Positions 26,688-35,228 of a stretch of DNA of 64,000 nucleotides are shown here, piece after piece. The DNA lies in assembly GCF_902499335.1 (NCBI RefSeq), contig NZ_CABVQK010000002.1:620001-684000 (forward strand), in the 5' to 3' direction. The position numbers were made by a program, and so were the translations under genes. This stretch comes from Burkholderia lata (GTDB lineage: Bacteria > Pseudomonadota > Gammaproteobacteria > Burkholderiales > Burkholderiaceae). The notes beneath the pieces were generated by a model that was given only the letters and a program-made list of their open reading frames with translations, was not told the DNA's origin and ran no database searches. Each line of letters starts with the position of its first letter. Within the stretch, counting starts at the first letter, position 1.

Positions 26688-26920
26688 TGCGCATTTTTCA
26701 CGCATTTCAATGAGTGACGACGAGTCATTGAAATGTGCAGCCCCGTCAGCGCCTTGCCTGTCATGGCGCCCTTCACCCATCTTCCAGACAACTTACCTTA
26801 TCGCACGGCAACCTGGAATCCTCGACAACTGTCAGGCCAAGCACAGCCCCCGACTCTATTCGCTCAAGGTCTACCGGACTTGACGGCTCGCGGTGGGTCC
26901 ATTCCGGTTGGACATCAACA

Positions 26921-28564
26921 CTACTTGGCGTCAGACGCACCAACCCACTGGAAGCCGAGACCGGTTATCCCGCTCACGAGGCTCTGGAAATCCTGATAGC
27001 CGGGCGTGCCAAGGTCGGGCTCAAGCCAGAACGGATGGAAGAAGAAGGATGCAAAACCATCCCGGACCGTTAGCGCGTACTGCGCATTCGTATAGAGATC
27101 CTGCCACGTGTACGACAGACACGAGTATGGATCGATATTGCATATGTTGTATTCGACGTTCCCAAGGTTCTCAGGCAGCACCCGTTGCCCGTAATAGTCG
27201 GTATTGATGATATACGGGAAGAACTGGCCAACTGAAAAGTCGTGATTCGGCGCGGTCGAATTCAGGTTCGGCTGATCTGACGTGTAGTAGACGACTCGCT
27301 GGTAGGTCGTCTTGAACAGCGGCGGAACGGCCTTGATCGAAAGGGGTGAAGACTGGTAGTGCGGCGCCTCCCACGCGAAGGGAACATAGCCATTCGACGA
27401 AAATTCCTGCAGGCCTGCGCTCAGACGAGCCGATGCCCATTGTGTTGAATCTTCGTCCACGGGGCGGTTCTGCGTGGCAAGCCAGAACTCGTAGTCATTG
27501 CCGCTCACCGCGTTGTCGATATTCGGCGTCGAATTGTACTGATGCGTGTAGCCGTGCATCAGGATCTTGCCGCCCCGGGCCAGTGCGTAATTGAGTGCCT
27601 GCTTCAGACCGGTCGCCTGCGCGAGGTGTACGGTCAGCGGCACGCCGTTGTTATAGGCGCCGAGCGGGTCTTCGTACCGCGGAATGGTAGCAATCGAAAA
27701 CGGAATGTGCTTCGCATACATGTAGTCGGTCAGCGTCTTCATCGACGACGTGGTCGTGAACGCGTTGACGTCTTCAAGACGCACCATCGCGCGATGCAGC
27801 ACCGGCTGGTTGGTCCCGAGAATGTCGTGCAGCAGATCACAAATCACCAGGTACCGGTCGCGTGGCCCGATGTACGAGAACGGCATGTCGGCGAAGTACC
27901 AGAAATTGCCTGCGCGCATCACGTACGGCGCCTGCGCACCCGTCTGACTGTTCTTGATGGTGACAAGTACACTGGCCTTTGTTGCGTCGGACACCGCAGT
28001 GACGCCAATGTCGGGATCCGCACTAACCACGCCGGTGCTGGCGTTAAACGCATAGTACTTGACCATGCTCATGTTCTTGTAAAGCACCGTGTCGAAGAAG
28101 TTCGGATTCGGGTTGCTGCTCGTTGGCGTGTTGGCCAGTCCACTTATTCCGGTGAAGGTGAATCCATAGCGGGCCGTGAAGTTGTACGACGGATCCCATG
28201 CGACTTCCCACAGGTTGTTCTTGAACCAGACCACCGTCTTTGACGTCTTCACGACGTCCGCGAGAAATGCGGACGGAATGGTGTTGTTGTAATAGTCACC
28301 CAGATAGAAAGTCGCCTGATACGTTTCGATAGTTCCGGCCGTATAGCTGTCGACGGGTGCAAGCGTGACATTGGTGTTGAAATGGCCAAGCAGGTTGCGC
28401 AGCATGATCGCGTAAGCCAGACCGAGCTTCGAGTACGCGTCGTTCGGTGGGGCATCATAGAGCACCAGGATTTTCGCCGTGGTGGTCTGCGCGAGCACGG
28501 AGGACGGCATCTGGGCAAATGCGAACCCGAGAACCAGCACCCACGCGAGAATGAGCTTCTTCAT
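26921..28564 (-). CDS. Secreted DUF2334 polysaccharide deacetylase-like protein
   Basis: A 547-residue secreted protein, signal peptide cleaved near VLA (residue 25). The N-terminal half (27-250) resembles a class I glutamine amidotransferase-like fold (ILVLYDAPPNDAYSKLGLAY; KTVVWFKNNLWEVAW). The C-terminal half is DUF2334, a carbohydrate esterase 4-like barrel. It has RLEDVNAF (262-269) at the metal-Asp position, HGYTH (337-341) as His pair, and FFFHPFW (507-513) with the late catalytic His. Start ATG 28564 has AAGGAG at ideal spacing. It follows a small secreted gene at 17 bp. Island cargo; polysaccharide target unknown. Confidence 0.85.
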   Translation of the reverse strand: MKKLILAWVLVLGFAFAQMPSSVLAQTTTAKILVLYDAPPNDAYSKLGLAYAIMLRNLLGHFNTNVTLAPVDSYTAGTIETYQATFYLGDYYNNTIPSAFLADVVKTSKTVVWFKNNLWEVAWDPSYNFTARYGFTFTGISGLANTPTSSNPNPNFFDTVLYKNMSMVKYYAFNASTGVVSADPDIGVTAVSDATKASVLVTIKNSQTGAQAPYVMRAGNFWYFADMPFSYIGPRDRYLVICDLLHDILGTNQPVLHRAMVRLEDVNAFTTTSSMKTLTDYMYAKHIPFSIATIPRYEDPLGAYNNGVPLTVHLAQATGLKQALNYALARGGKILMHGYTHQYNSTPNIDNAVSGNDYEFWLATQNRPVDEDSTQWASARLSAGLQEFSSNGYVPFAWEAPHYQSSPLSIKAVPPLFKTTYQRVVYYTSDQPNLNSTAPNHDFSVGQFFPYIINTDYYGQRVLPENLGNVEYNICNIDPYSCLSYTWQDLYTNAQYALTVRDGFASFFFHPFWLEPDLGTPGYQDFQSLVSGITGLGFQWVGASDAK

Positions 28565-28581
28565 TGTCATCTCCTTCGCGC

Positions 28582-28848
28582 CTAGTCGCGCCGAAAGTTG
28601 CCGTTGCTCAGGCGATGCTTGCCTTCCTTGAAATTCGGTCCCATACCGTGCTCGCGCTCGGCATGGCGTTTCCCCTCTTCCGACATCCCTGGCACAACCT
28701 CGGTCGCGACGGCCGTGCGCGGTGGAGGCTCGACGCGCGTGTGTGGGACGGAAGCACTCGGGAGTCCGGCGCTCCAAACAGGGCCCATCAATGCAATCGC
28801 GGACGAAATCGCGGCGCACGCCGCAGCAACCTTGAGCGAGGCTTTCAT
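28582..28848 (-). CDS. Small secreted protein
   Basis: An 88-residue protein behind a strong GAAAGGAG. The signal peptide (ASLKVAAACAAISSAIALMG) is followed by a Pro-rich linker and a charged C-terminus (MSEEGKRHAEREHGMGPNFK). It lies 17 bp upstream of the DUF2334 gene and is surely in the same operon. Function unknown; it could be a partner or substrate adaptor of that enzyme. Confidence 0.7.
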   Translation of the reverse strand: MKASLKVAAACAAISSAIALMGPVWSAGLPSASVPHTRVEPPPRTAVATEVVPGMSEEGKRHAEREHGMGPNFKEGKHRLSNGNFRRD

Positions 28849-29608
28849 TAAAAAACTCCTTTCACTGACCTCTGACTGAAAACTGGCGTGTGCGATTAGG
28901 GCGAACGCCTCGTGTGCGCCTTGAGTGTCAGGAAGACGTAGTCCGAAGAGGTATGCCTGCCTGATTCAACCTCATACGAATTGCTCCACGCATCGACACT
29001 TGCCCGACGACGGAACCTTCCGTTGCGTCGGTCACGATCGCCCCGACTGTGAAGACCGCCACTGCACCGGAAGCAGACGACAACAGATACGCATGTCGAC
29101 AGTGCAGCCGCAGCCTCGCCTGATCGCTACATCCACCACGCATGCATTAACAGTGCCAGGCGCCGTTCCACCAAAGCGGGCCGGTAACAGCCGAAATTGG
29201 AAAGCCTGGGAAGGCAAGAAAAACGTTACGTCGAAGAAACGCAGGGTGACGATGTGTCGTGGCACCGGCTCCAAGGTTCATCGGTGCCTGTCGCGGAATG
29301 AAGCAATGCGTTGCGACTCAACGTTCGTTATCAGGCGGGCGACGTGAAAAATGCTATGGATCACGAATTTTTATTTCTCGACTGAATGCCCGGACGTTTC
29401 GAACCTGAGACGGCGTGCTGCCGGACAACGACGGTCCCCTCTCGATACTCCGGCCGCCTTGTCAGATCCCAGCCGACATACGCCTGCGGGCCGGCGAACT
29501 TATCCCAAAGGGCGAAAATTTCGCCGAAGAACGTCGCCAGATAGCCCAATACGATCTTCTTGATATCGCTTATCGGGTTCGGCAAAGTCCACAGCGATTG
29601 GAACTGGG
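28849..29608. other. Gene-poor island segment
   Basis: 760 bp. Short frames exist on both strands (for example 29361-29585 minus), but none has a ribosome site or recognisable domain. It probably contains the promoter of the 28848 operon and decayed phage DNA. Confidence 0.4.
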
Positions 29609-30218
29609 GTGCCGCAACTCGACGTCACGAAGGAACTGAATCACATGCTTGGCAAGGCAGTCGTCGAAAGAGAAACGCGCGGCGGCGGCAACGAATACGT
29701 GTATTGGCTCGCCGGCCGCGCGCCAGCGCCGGCGCCAATCAATTCGCTTGTCGATGCTGAAGCCGAGGCGACCTACGCGGCAGAGCAACGGCCGCTCGAC
29801 GTGGCTCAGGTGGCGCTTGCGCACCAACCCGTCGCCGCCAACTTCTCGTGCGTCGCAAGCCCGGTACTGCCAGACGACATCACCGATGACGTTGTCGACG
29901 CCGAGATTCGAGTGTGCGACCTGCTGGAGGTCATCAAGACGTTGACGGCCGAGCGCGACGCCGCGGTAGTCAAGGCTGAGGCACGCGAATGCAGCGACGC
30001 TCGAAGCGCGCATTGACGAACTGACGCTCGGCCCAGTCGGCGTACGCGCACCACCATTCGTGACCATCGGCAGGTATTGCAAACCGAAGCGTCACGCATC
30101 GCTGGAGAAAGCACAGAAGCGCGGCAGCGCTCTTGTGCACAGCGAAAAGGAATCCGAGGTGCTTGTGCTCGAACCGGTTGCCCGGACCGTGAGAGGAACG
30201 GAGTGGCTGTCTCGTTGA
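29609..30218 (+). pseudogene. Frameshifted phage-type gene
   Basis: The frame from GTG 29609 encodes a plausible 135-residue protein (VPQLDVTKELNHMLGKAVVE; then NEYVYWLA) and stops at 30016. The adjacent +1 frame continues the same protein as EARIDELTLGPVGVRAPPFV and later KPKRHASLEKAQKRGSALVH, to TGA 30216. A single-base indel near 29985-30000 explains this. The product looks like a Burkholderia prophage protein with a helical middle; I cannot name it. Confidence 0.6.
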
Positions 30219-30350
30219 ATGAACTGAACACGACGACGCCATTTGGCTGGCCTTCGAACGCCGCCATGTGAGGCGGGTATTGCGCCCGCCTCCACTTCGT
30301 ACCGAGAATTGCTCCCGGTCACATATTACCCAGCGTGCTCCCGAACTCCA

Positions 30351-31544
30351 TTATGGATGACACGGACCATTATTTAACAGAGTTTCTATCGTCGGGTAAA
30401 TCGGCGTGATCACGTTAGCCAGCCCGAGAGCGGACTTATCATTCAGATACTCTTTCTCACTAGCGTACGCGCAATAATACAAATTCGACACATACTTGTA
30501 ATAGTACTTCGGCACCCCATTTGTGATTACCGCAAACTGCCCATTAAAATTCGGCTCAGGAGTATAGTAATTATTCCCTGAAACACTTGCATTGATAATT
30601 GGACCAGCCACATCAAACATCGCTCGCTGCGTATTGGGGAGCCAATGACTTCCCTGGGCATTTGCATCGACGCCCCAGAAATAGCTATCGATCCCGATGA
30701 CCCTTTGGAGCCCGCAGGATTGGGTACAACTGTTCGCCGACTCCAGTAGCGAAAAGTAGTTCTTCATCTGTTGTGCCAGCGTATTGTCACTACTCGTCGA
30801 TGGAGTCGACGAGCCAGGTTGAAATCCTTGTGCAACAATCACTATGGCCTTCTTCATACCTAGTTGGTCCAGGTGCGATCGCAATTGCGTCAGATATGGA
30901 GAAACCGTGTTTGTGACGAACGACGGGTCGTTGTTCCAATTATAGACATCGAAACCGACCCAATCCACGTTACCAGGGATATCTCGCTCTGACATGGAAA
31001 GTGACGAGGGGCATGACGAACTTACGTAACAATTGCTGTTGTACACGACATATGTTGGAATCCCGGGAAACCGAGCATTTATTTTTGAAATGATCAACTC
31101 AAGCGAGCTCTTCGAGACATTTGCGACCGTCGGCTCATCATAAATATAGAGTGCGAGAATCTTGTCTCTATAACCGTCAATTACTTGCTGGCCCAAAGTG
31201 TTGATAGCGCCATCCAAATCACTTACGGGGGTGCCACCGTTGCCGATCAACCTCGACCAGACACTAATGATTGCCTTGGTTTGATACATAGAGTCTCTAC
31301 CGCGCACCGACACGAATTGCTCAGGCGTGACATGGACGCCATTCAGCTTGTTGTAGGCTGAGTTACTTCCGTCCATCTCGCTCATATACGTGTTCTGTAA
31401 ATTTTGCGAATCCGACGCAGTGACCGTGGAAAACGAGGAAACAAAGCGTGCCGTGCCAGCCGACGCCGCGCATGGGCAAATCGCAATTACAGAAGCCAGC
31501 AATGCAGACAATTTAAAGTATTTCACGAAGGAAGATAAACTCAT
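30351..31544 (-). CDS. Secreted protein, probable TIM-barrel glycoside hydrolase-like
   Basis: A 397-residue protein with a signal peptide ending at CAASA (about 30). Start ATG 31544 is set by GGAGA at 8 bp. Features typical of glycosidase barrels: ILALYIYDEPTV (130-141) with Glu137 at a strand end as candidate acid/base, VDWVGFDVYNW (193-203), and AIVIVAQGFQPGS. Cys pairs suggest disulfides. Its AT content is clearly higher than the surroundings, which indicates transfer from a lower-GC source. No close family recognised; hydrolase activity is inferred. Confidence 0.78.
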   Translation of the reverse strand: MSLSSFVKYFKLSALLASVIAICPCAASAGTARFVSSFSTVTASDSQNLQNTYMSEMDGSNSAYNKLNGVHVTPEQFVSVRGRDSMYQTKAIISVWSRLIGNGGTPVSDLDGAINTLGQQVIDGYRDKILALYIYDEPTVANVSKSSLELIISKINARFPGIPTYVVYNSNCYVSSSCPSSLSMSERDIPGNVDWVGFDVYNWNNDPSFVTNTVSPYLTQLRSHLDQLGMKKAIVIVAQGFQPGSSTPSTSSDNTLAQQMKNYFSLLESANSCTQSCGLQRVIGIDSYFWGVDANAQGSHWLPNTQRAMFDVAGPIINASVSGNNYYTPEPNFNGQFAVITNGVPKYYYKYVSNLYYCAYASEKEYLNDKSALGLANVITPIYPTIETLLNNGPCHP

Positions 31545-31619
31545 CGAAATTTCTCCATTTTTGTTCGCATTCTCGATTGACATCACTTCGACATGCCGCA
31601 CCGCATACATGTGCGCAAC

Positions 31620-31665
31620 AATCTAATGCGTGCCATGTTGGCCATGGGAATATGGCACGCAGATT
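31620..31665. repeat. Long inverted repeat upstream of the secreted barrel gene
   Basis: Perfect 10-bp arms TGCGTGCCAT (31627-31636) and ATGGCACGCA (31652-31661), flanked by a second pair AATCT/AGATT. The centre lies about 100 bp before the start at 31544. It may be an operator or a 5' leader hairpin. Confidence 0.5.
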
Positions 31666-31842
31666 GTTTCGATATTAATCGTAGCACGATCACCTCCCCA
31701 AAGCCCCGCAAATTCCGGTGCCTCGGTTGCGCGGCTTCTTTTATGGAGGGCTGGCATGGCGCCCGTTTTTTAATACTCCGACATTTATGAACGTTCAGGG
31801 TGTGTACAACAGCTTCGATTTCTGCTGCGGTCATCGGCGGCG

Positions 31843-32445
31843 ATGATCAGGGCGCATACGCGGTATGCCGCCCCTCGCGCGAGCACTGGCTTCGAAGGGG
31901 CTGGCAAATACCGCGTGACCGGCTTTGAAGAGCCGGTCGGCACGGTAATCGCGCGCAGCGGCGCATTCGCTGTTGCAGATCCGCGCCCGGGCATGCGCCG
32001 CGAGCGCGGCGACGCATACCTCACTGGCGGCCACCATGGCGTCGTCGGCTGGGAGCAACACAGCGGCGCTGTGTCGGCGGCCGCCGGCCACGACAACGGC
32101 CGCTGGTCCGTTGCGGATCCTCGGCTGCCCGCGGCAAACGAGAAAACTGTCGCTGTGATGCAGGCTCTCGACGGCATGCGGCATCGACCGTTCACGACGC
32201 TGGAACTGGCAGTGCTGCAGGCGCTCGCCGAGCCGGAAGAACAACTCGAGCTCGACGGCCTGTCCGATCAGGCGTGACGCGAGAGCATCGGCAACGCTGT
32301 GCCGCCGAACGCCGCACGGGCGATCGGCGAAGCGATGGCCACGACGCTGCTACTCGCTGAATCCAGTGAGACGTTCAAGTTGTCGTCGACGCCGGTGTAG
32401 GTACGCCAGATCGCCATCGCGCTGGCGCTGCCCCCTGCTGCCTGA
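31843..32445 (+). pseudogene. Phage cytosine-5 DNA methyltransferase remnant with two internal stops
   Basis: The frame reads like the C-terminal part of phage C5 methyltransferases: KYRVTGFEEPVGTVIARSGA, VADPRPGMRRERGDAYLTGG, HDNGRWSVADPRLPAANEKT, RPFTTLELAVLQ and LELDGLSDQA. TGA at 32275 interrupts it, but the same frame continues RESIGNAVPPNAARAIGEAM, the family's final motif. TAG at 32398 is a second stop, then VRQIAIALALP to TGA 32443. Both stops sit where the family has Trp, so TGG to TGA and TGG to TAG changes explain them. The N-terminus with the catalytic Cys is missing. Confidence 0.75.
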
Positions 32446-32462
32446 CCACTGAGGACCACACC

Positions 32463-32987
32463 ATGACCACCCAAAACGAAAAGAGTCCCGCTCCCGAACA
32501 GGCGAGCGAGGCGGCGACTCAGCGGCCGAGTACGGAAAACCCGACTGCCGAAGACATTTTCGATGGAAAGATCGAATTTCTCGACCTATCGTGGCCCCAG
32601 GTCGACCGCAAGGCCGGTCACATTCGAGTGAAACGCGCGAAGCAGCGCGGCGAAGTAATCGAACAGGTCACAATCACGCCGCCGCTCGCGGCGCTGCTCG
32701 ATCGGCTGGAGGCGATCCGCGGCGACAAAGAATGCCCGTATGTGTTCACGACGAAATTCGGCACACACTACACGCGCGACGGCTTCAAGGGGTTCTGGGG
32801 GAAATTGATGAACGAGGCTATCGAGTCGAAAGTCATCGCCGGCCGATTCACGTTCCATGACCTGCGTGCATATTACCCGCCCCCGCATAAGAGCGAGCGT
32901 GGCGCTCTTCCCGATCTTCACGCGAATCCAGCGACCACTGCGCGCGTCTACGATCGAAATAAAATCGTGAAGCGGAAGACGCTTTAA
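32463..32987 (+). pseudogene. Truncated, chimeric tyrosine integrase
   Basis: A 174-residue frame. Residues from about 42 on match the catalytic domain of phage tyrosine integrases (WPQVDRKAGHIRVKRAKQRG; YVFTTKFGTHYTRDGFKGFW). HDLR at 132-135, His153 in LHANP and the nucleophile Tyr163 (RVYDR) are retained. The first catalytic Arg and the DNA-binding N-terminus are absent; instead there is an unrelated 40-residue Thr/Glu/Pro-rich stretch. A deletion joining another phage gene start to the integrase end would produce this. It sits 20 bp before the right att repeat, as expected for an island integrase. Confidence 0.75.
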
Positions 32988-33006
32988 ATTCCATTTTGTG
33001 GAATTC

Positions 33007-33113
33007 CAAAACAAAAACGGCACTGTCTTTTGGGACAGTGCCGTTTCTAACTGCTTGAATTCTTTGGGGTGGCTGATGGGACTCGAACCCACGACGACAG
33101 GAATCACAATCCT
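33007..33113 (-). repeat. Right att copy overlapping tRNA-His and its terminator
   Basis: The intact counterpart of the degenerate block at 26572-26687. It covers the terminator and the 3' half of tRNA-His, up to the anticodon. Confidence 0.85.
33008..33046 (-). terminator. Terminator of tRNA-His
   Basis: Perfect 13-bp stem (33015-33027 with 33034-33046) followed on the minus strand by a T-rich tail. It is downstream of the tRNA and duplicated at the left island end. Confidence 0.85.
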
Positions 33114-33141
33114 GGACTCTACCAACTGAGCTACAGCCACC
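33065..33141 (-). tRNA. tRNA-His (GTG)
   Basis: A complete cloverleaf on the minus strand with anticodon GTG. The extra 5' G (G-1) faces the 3' C as in all bacterial histidine tRNAs. CCA is encoded (33065-33067). It is the integration target of the neighbouring island; the 3' half seen here was probably supplied by the element. Confidence 0.97.
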
Positions 33142-33197
33142 ACTGTTACTGCTTTTTGTTCTTCGCTGCTTTTGTGTTTCAGCAGCGAAGAACAAGA

Positions 33198-34232
33198 TTA
33201 TACGAACACTTTTGAATCTTGCAAAGCTTTTTTTTCAAAAACTTCTTCGGCCTCGTTCAGATACGCGCGCGCCTCGTCGAACACGGCCAGATCGGCGCGC
33301 GCAAGCTTCTTGTTGTCGGACAGCACGCGACGCCAGCCGCGTGCGCCGGGCATGCCGCGATACAGTCCGAGCGCGTGCCGCACGATCGCGCCGAGGTAGG
33401 TCCCGCGCTTCAGTTCGGCCGCGCAGTATTCGATCAGCTTCGCCTCGGCCTCTTCGCGCGTCGGCACCGCTGCGGTCGATCCGTAGAAGCGCGTGTCGAC
33501 CTCCGCAAGCACATACGGGTTGTGATACGCCTCGCGGCCCAGCATCACACCGTCGACATGTTCGAGATGCTGCGCGACTTCGTCGAGCGTCGTGATGCCA
33601 CCGTTGATGACGATCTCGAGCGACGGAAAATCGCGCTTCAACTGATACGCATAGTCGTACTTGAGCGGCGGGATCTCGCGATTCTCCTTCGGCGACAGCC
33701 CCTTCAGGATCGCATTGCGCGCATGCACGACGAACGTTTTGCAGCCGGCCTCAGCCACCGTGCCGACGAAGTCGCGCACGAACGCGTAGTCCTCGACCGC
33801 GTCGACACCAATCCGGTGCTTGACCGTGACCGGCACCGACACCGCATCGCTCATCGCCTTCACGCAGTCGGCGACCAGTTGCGGCTCGTTCATCAGGCAC
33901 GCGCCGAACGCGCCGCGCTGCACACGCTCGGACGGGCATCCGCAATTCAGGTTGATTTCGTCGTAGCCCCACTGCTCGCCGAGCTTCGCGGCACGCGCGA
34001 GATCGTCGCGCTCACTGCCACCCAACTGCAGCGCGACCGGCGATTCGTTCGGCGTGAACGCGAGGTGTCGCTGGGCATCGCCGAACAGCAGCGCGCCCGT
34101 CGTGATCATCTCCGTATACAGCCACGTGTCGCGCGTCAGCGTACGGTGGAACGACCGGCAATGGCGGTCAGTCCAGTCGAGCATGGGCGCGACGGATACG
34201 CGGCGGGGAGGAAGCGAGGACGGTACGGACAT
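33198..34232 (-). CDS. dusA: tRNA-dihydrouridine(20/20a) synthase
   Basis: A 344-residue flavoenzyme that reduces U20/U20a in the D-loop of tRNAs, using NADPH. It has VSVAPMLDWTDRHCRSFHR at the start, catalytic Cys99 in LNCGCPSERV, and FMN-phosphate residues in INGGITTLDEV and GVMLGREAYHNP. Length and sequence fit DusA rather than DusB or DusC. I chose ATG 34232; a TTG 36 bp upstream is less likely. It is next to tRNA-His. Confidence 0.95.
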   Translation of the reverse strand: MSVPSSLPPRRVSVAPMLDWTDRHCRSFHRTLTRDTWLYTEMITTGALLFGDAQRHLAFTPNESPVALQLGGSERDDLARAAKLGEQWGYDEINLNCGCPSERVQRGAFGACLMNEPQLVADCVKAMSDAVSVPVTVKHRIGVDAVEDYAFVRDFVGTVAEAGCKTFVVHARNAILKGLSPKENREIPPLKYDYAYQLKRDFPSLEIVINGGITTLDEVAQHLEHVDGVMLGREAYHNPYVLAEVDTRFYGSTAAVPTREEAEAKLIEYCAAELKRGTYLGAIVRHALGLYRGMPGARGWRRVLSDNKKLARADLAVFDEARAYLNEAEEVFEKKALQDSKVFV

Positions 34233-34314
34233 GGATTTCGGGCAACAGGCCAGGCGGCGCGGAAACAACCCGGTATTTTACCGCAAGACGGGCCGTGCCT
34301 GCCCGGCACGCGCG

Positions 34315-34560
34315 CTACCCCTCGCCCAGCTCCGCATCGACCGCCCGCCGCGCCTCGTCGAGCACGCGTTCGATCACGCGTCGTTCGGTCAGCAGTATCC
34401 CGTCGACCTTGACGAGTCGCCAGTCGATCCGCACGGCCTCACCCTGCAGCACACGGTAATGCGCATGCTCGCCGTCCCAGACCTGCTCGGTCTTCACCTC
34501 GATCTCGAAGCCGCGGTACGGCTCGCTGAAATCGCCGAGGTCGCTGCCTCTCGGTTCCAT
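34315..34560 (-). CDS. Hypothetical small protein
   Basis: An 81-residue protein from ATG 34560, with GGAG at good spacing. It reads MEPRGSDLGDFSEPYRGFEI, then beta strands (GEAVRIDWRLVKVDGILLTE) and a C-terminal helix. It may be a single beta-sheet domain. A longer start at 34650 would overlap the next gene. Family unknown; likely one operon with the 34616-34813 gene. Confidence 0.68.
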   Translation of the reverse strand: MEPRGSDLGDFSEPYRGFEIEVKTEQVWDGEHAHYRVLQGEAVRIDWRLVKVDGILLTERRVIERVLDEARRAVDAELGEG

Positions 34561-34615
34561 CGCACGCTCCGTGGCGATGCAGCGCCGGCCGCCCAGGCGG
34601 CCCGGCGCCGTGCGC

Positions 34616-34813
34616 TCAATCGTATTCGTCGGATAAAAAGGATTTGCCATCGGCCGTCAGGTCGACCCGGTCGGCCGCCGCCTGGTAGATCAGCCCCTCG
34701 TTCAGCAACGCGTAGACGACGTCGTCGAACGCGGCGGGAACCGGCCGGCTTTCACCGAACTGGTCGATCCACTTCAGCGCCTCGATGGCTTCGGGGGAAA
34801 GGATGGGGGTCAT
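34616..34813 (-). CDS. Hypothetical small protein
   Basis: A 65-residue protein, start set by GGAGG. It looks like a small winged-helix-like unit: SPEAIEALKWIDQFGESRPV, DDVVYALLNEGLIYQAA, LTADGKSFLSDE. The last phrase resembles wing-to-helix turns of transcription factors, but DNA binding is unproven. It is followed by the 81-residue gene. Confidence 0.68.
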   Translation of the reverse strand: MTPILSPEAIEALKWIDQFGESRPVPAAFDDVVYALLNEGLIYQAAADRVDLTADGKSFLSDEYD

Positions 34814-34955
34814 GCGTTGGCCTCCGGCATCGGTGTCGCTCCATCCTAGCACTTCATCCGGATGTCGAATACCAAGGCAAACGCGCTGCGCAAATGCCGG
34901 GCGGCGCCAACGGGCAGGTTGCCCGCGGCGGCGCACCGGTGCAGGACACGCGGGC

Positions 34956-35171
34956 TCAGAGGCGCGCGATCGATACTTCGGTCGATTTCACGAGCGCGAC
35001 GACTTCCGCGCCGACCTTCAGTTCGAGTTCGTCGACCGAACGGGTCGTGATCACCGACGTGACGATGCCGAACGGCGTCTCGACGTCGACCTCGGAGACC
35101 ACGGATCCGCGAATGATCTCCTTGACCTTGCCCTTGAACTGGTTACGTACGTTGATTGCAGTGATGCTCAT
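34956..35171 (-). CDS. Molybdopterin/molybdate-binding TOBE protein (Mop)
   Basis: A 71-residue single Mop/TOBE domain: INVRNQFKGKVKEIIRGSVV then VDVETPFGIVTSVITTRSVD and GAEVVALVKSTEVSIARL. Such proteins form oligomers that store molybdate or similar oxyanions. It follows ssuB by 57 bp, a linkage seen in Burkholderia sulfonate operons. Its role there may be oxyanion homeostasis (inferred). Confidence 0.9.
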   Translation of the reverse strand: MSITAINVRNQFKGKVKEIIRGSVVSEVDVETPFGIVTSVITTRSVDELELKVGAEVVALVKSTEVSIARL

Positions 35172-35228
35172 CAGGTTGATCGCTCCGAAGAAAAAAATCT
35201 CAGAACGGGCGGCCGCTGCCGCCCGGAT

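Larger units (their letters stand above)
26572..33113. mobile_element. Decayed genomic island at tRNA-His
   Basis: About 6.5 kb bounded by the two att repeats (26572-26687 and 33007-33113). The contents differ from the flanks: lower GC, especially 30350-31800, phage-derived pseudogenes, a truncated integrase next to the intact tRNA, and two large secreted proteins. Loss of the integrase N-terminus and drift of the left repeat indicate that it can no longer move by itself. Confidence 0.85.

Noticed and set aside
29361..29585. 74-residue minus-strand frame in the island with a hydrophobic start
   Set aside because: Only a TTG start, no Shine-Dalgarno, no domain, and it lies in decayed phage DNA. 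Kept as part of the gene-poor segment.
32275..32400. Programmed stop-codon readthrough in the methyltransferase
   Set aside because: Two different stop codons, a missing 5' half with the catalytic Cys, and location in a decayed island favour a pseudogene.
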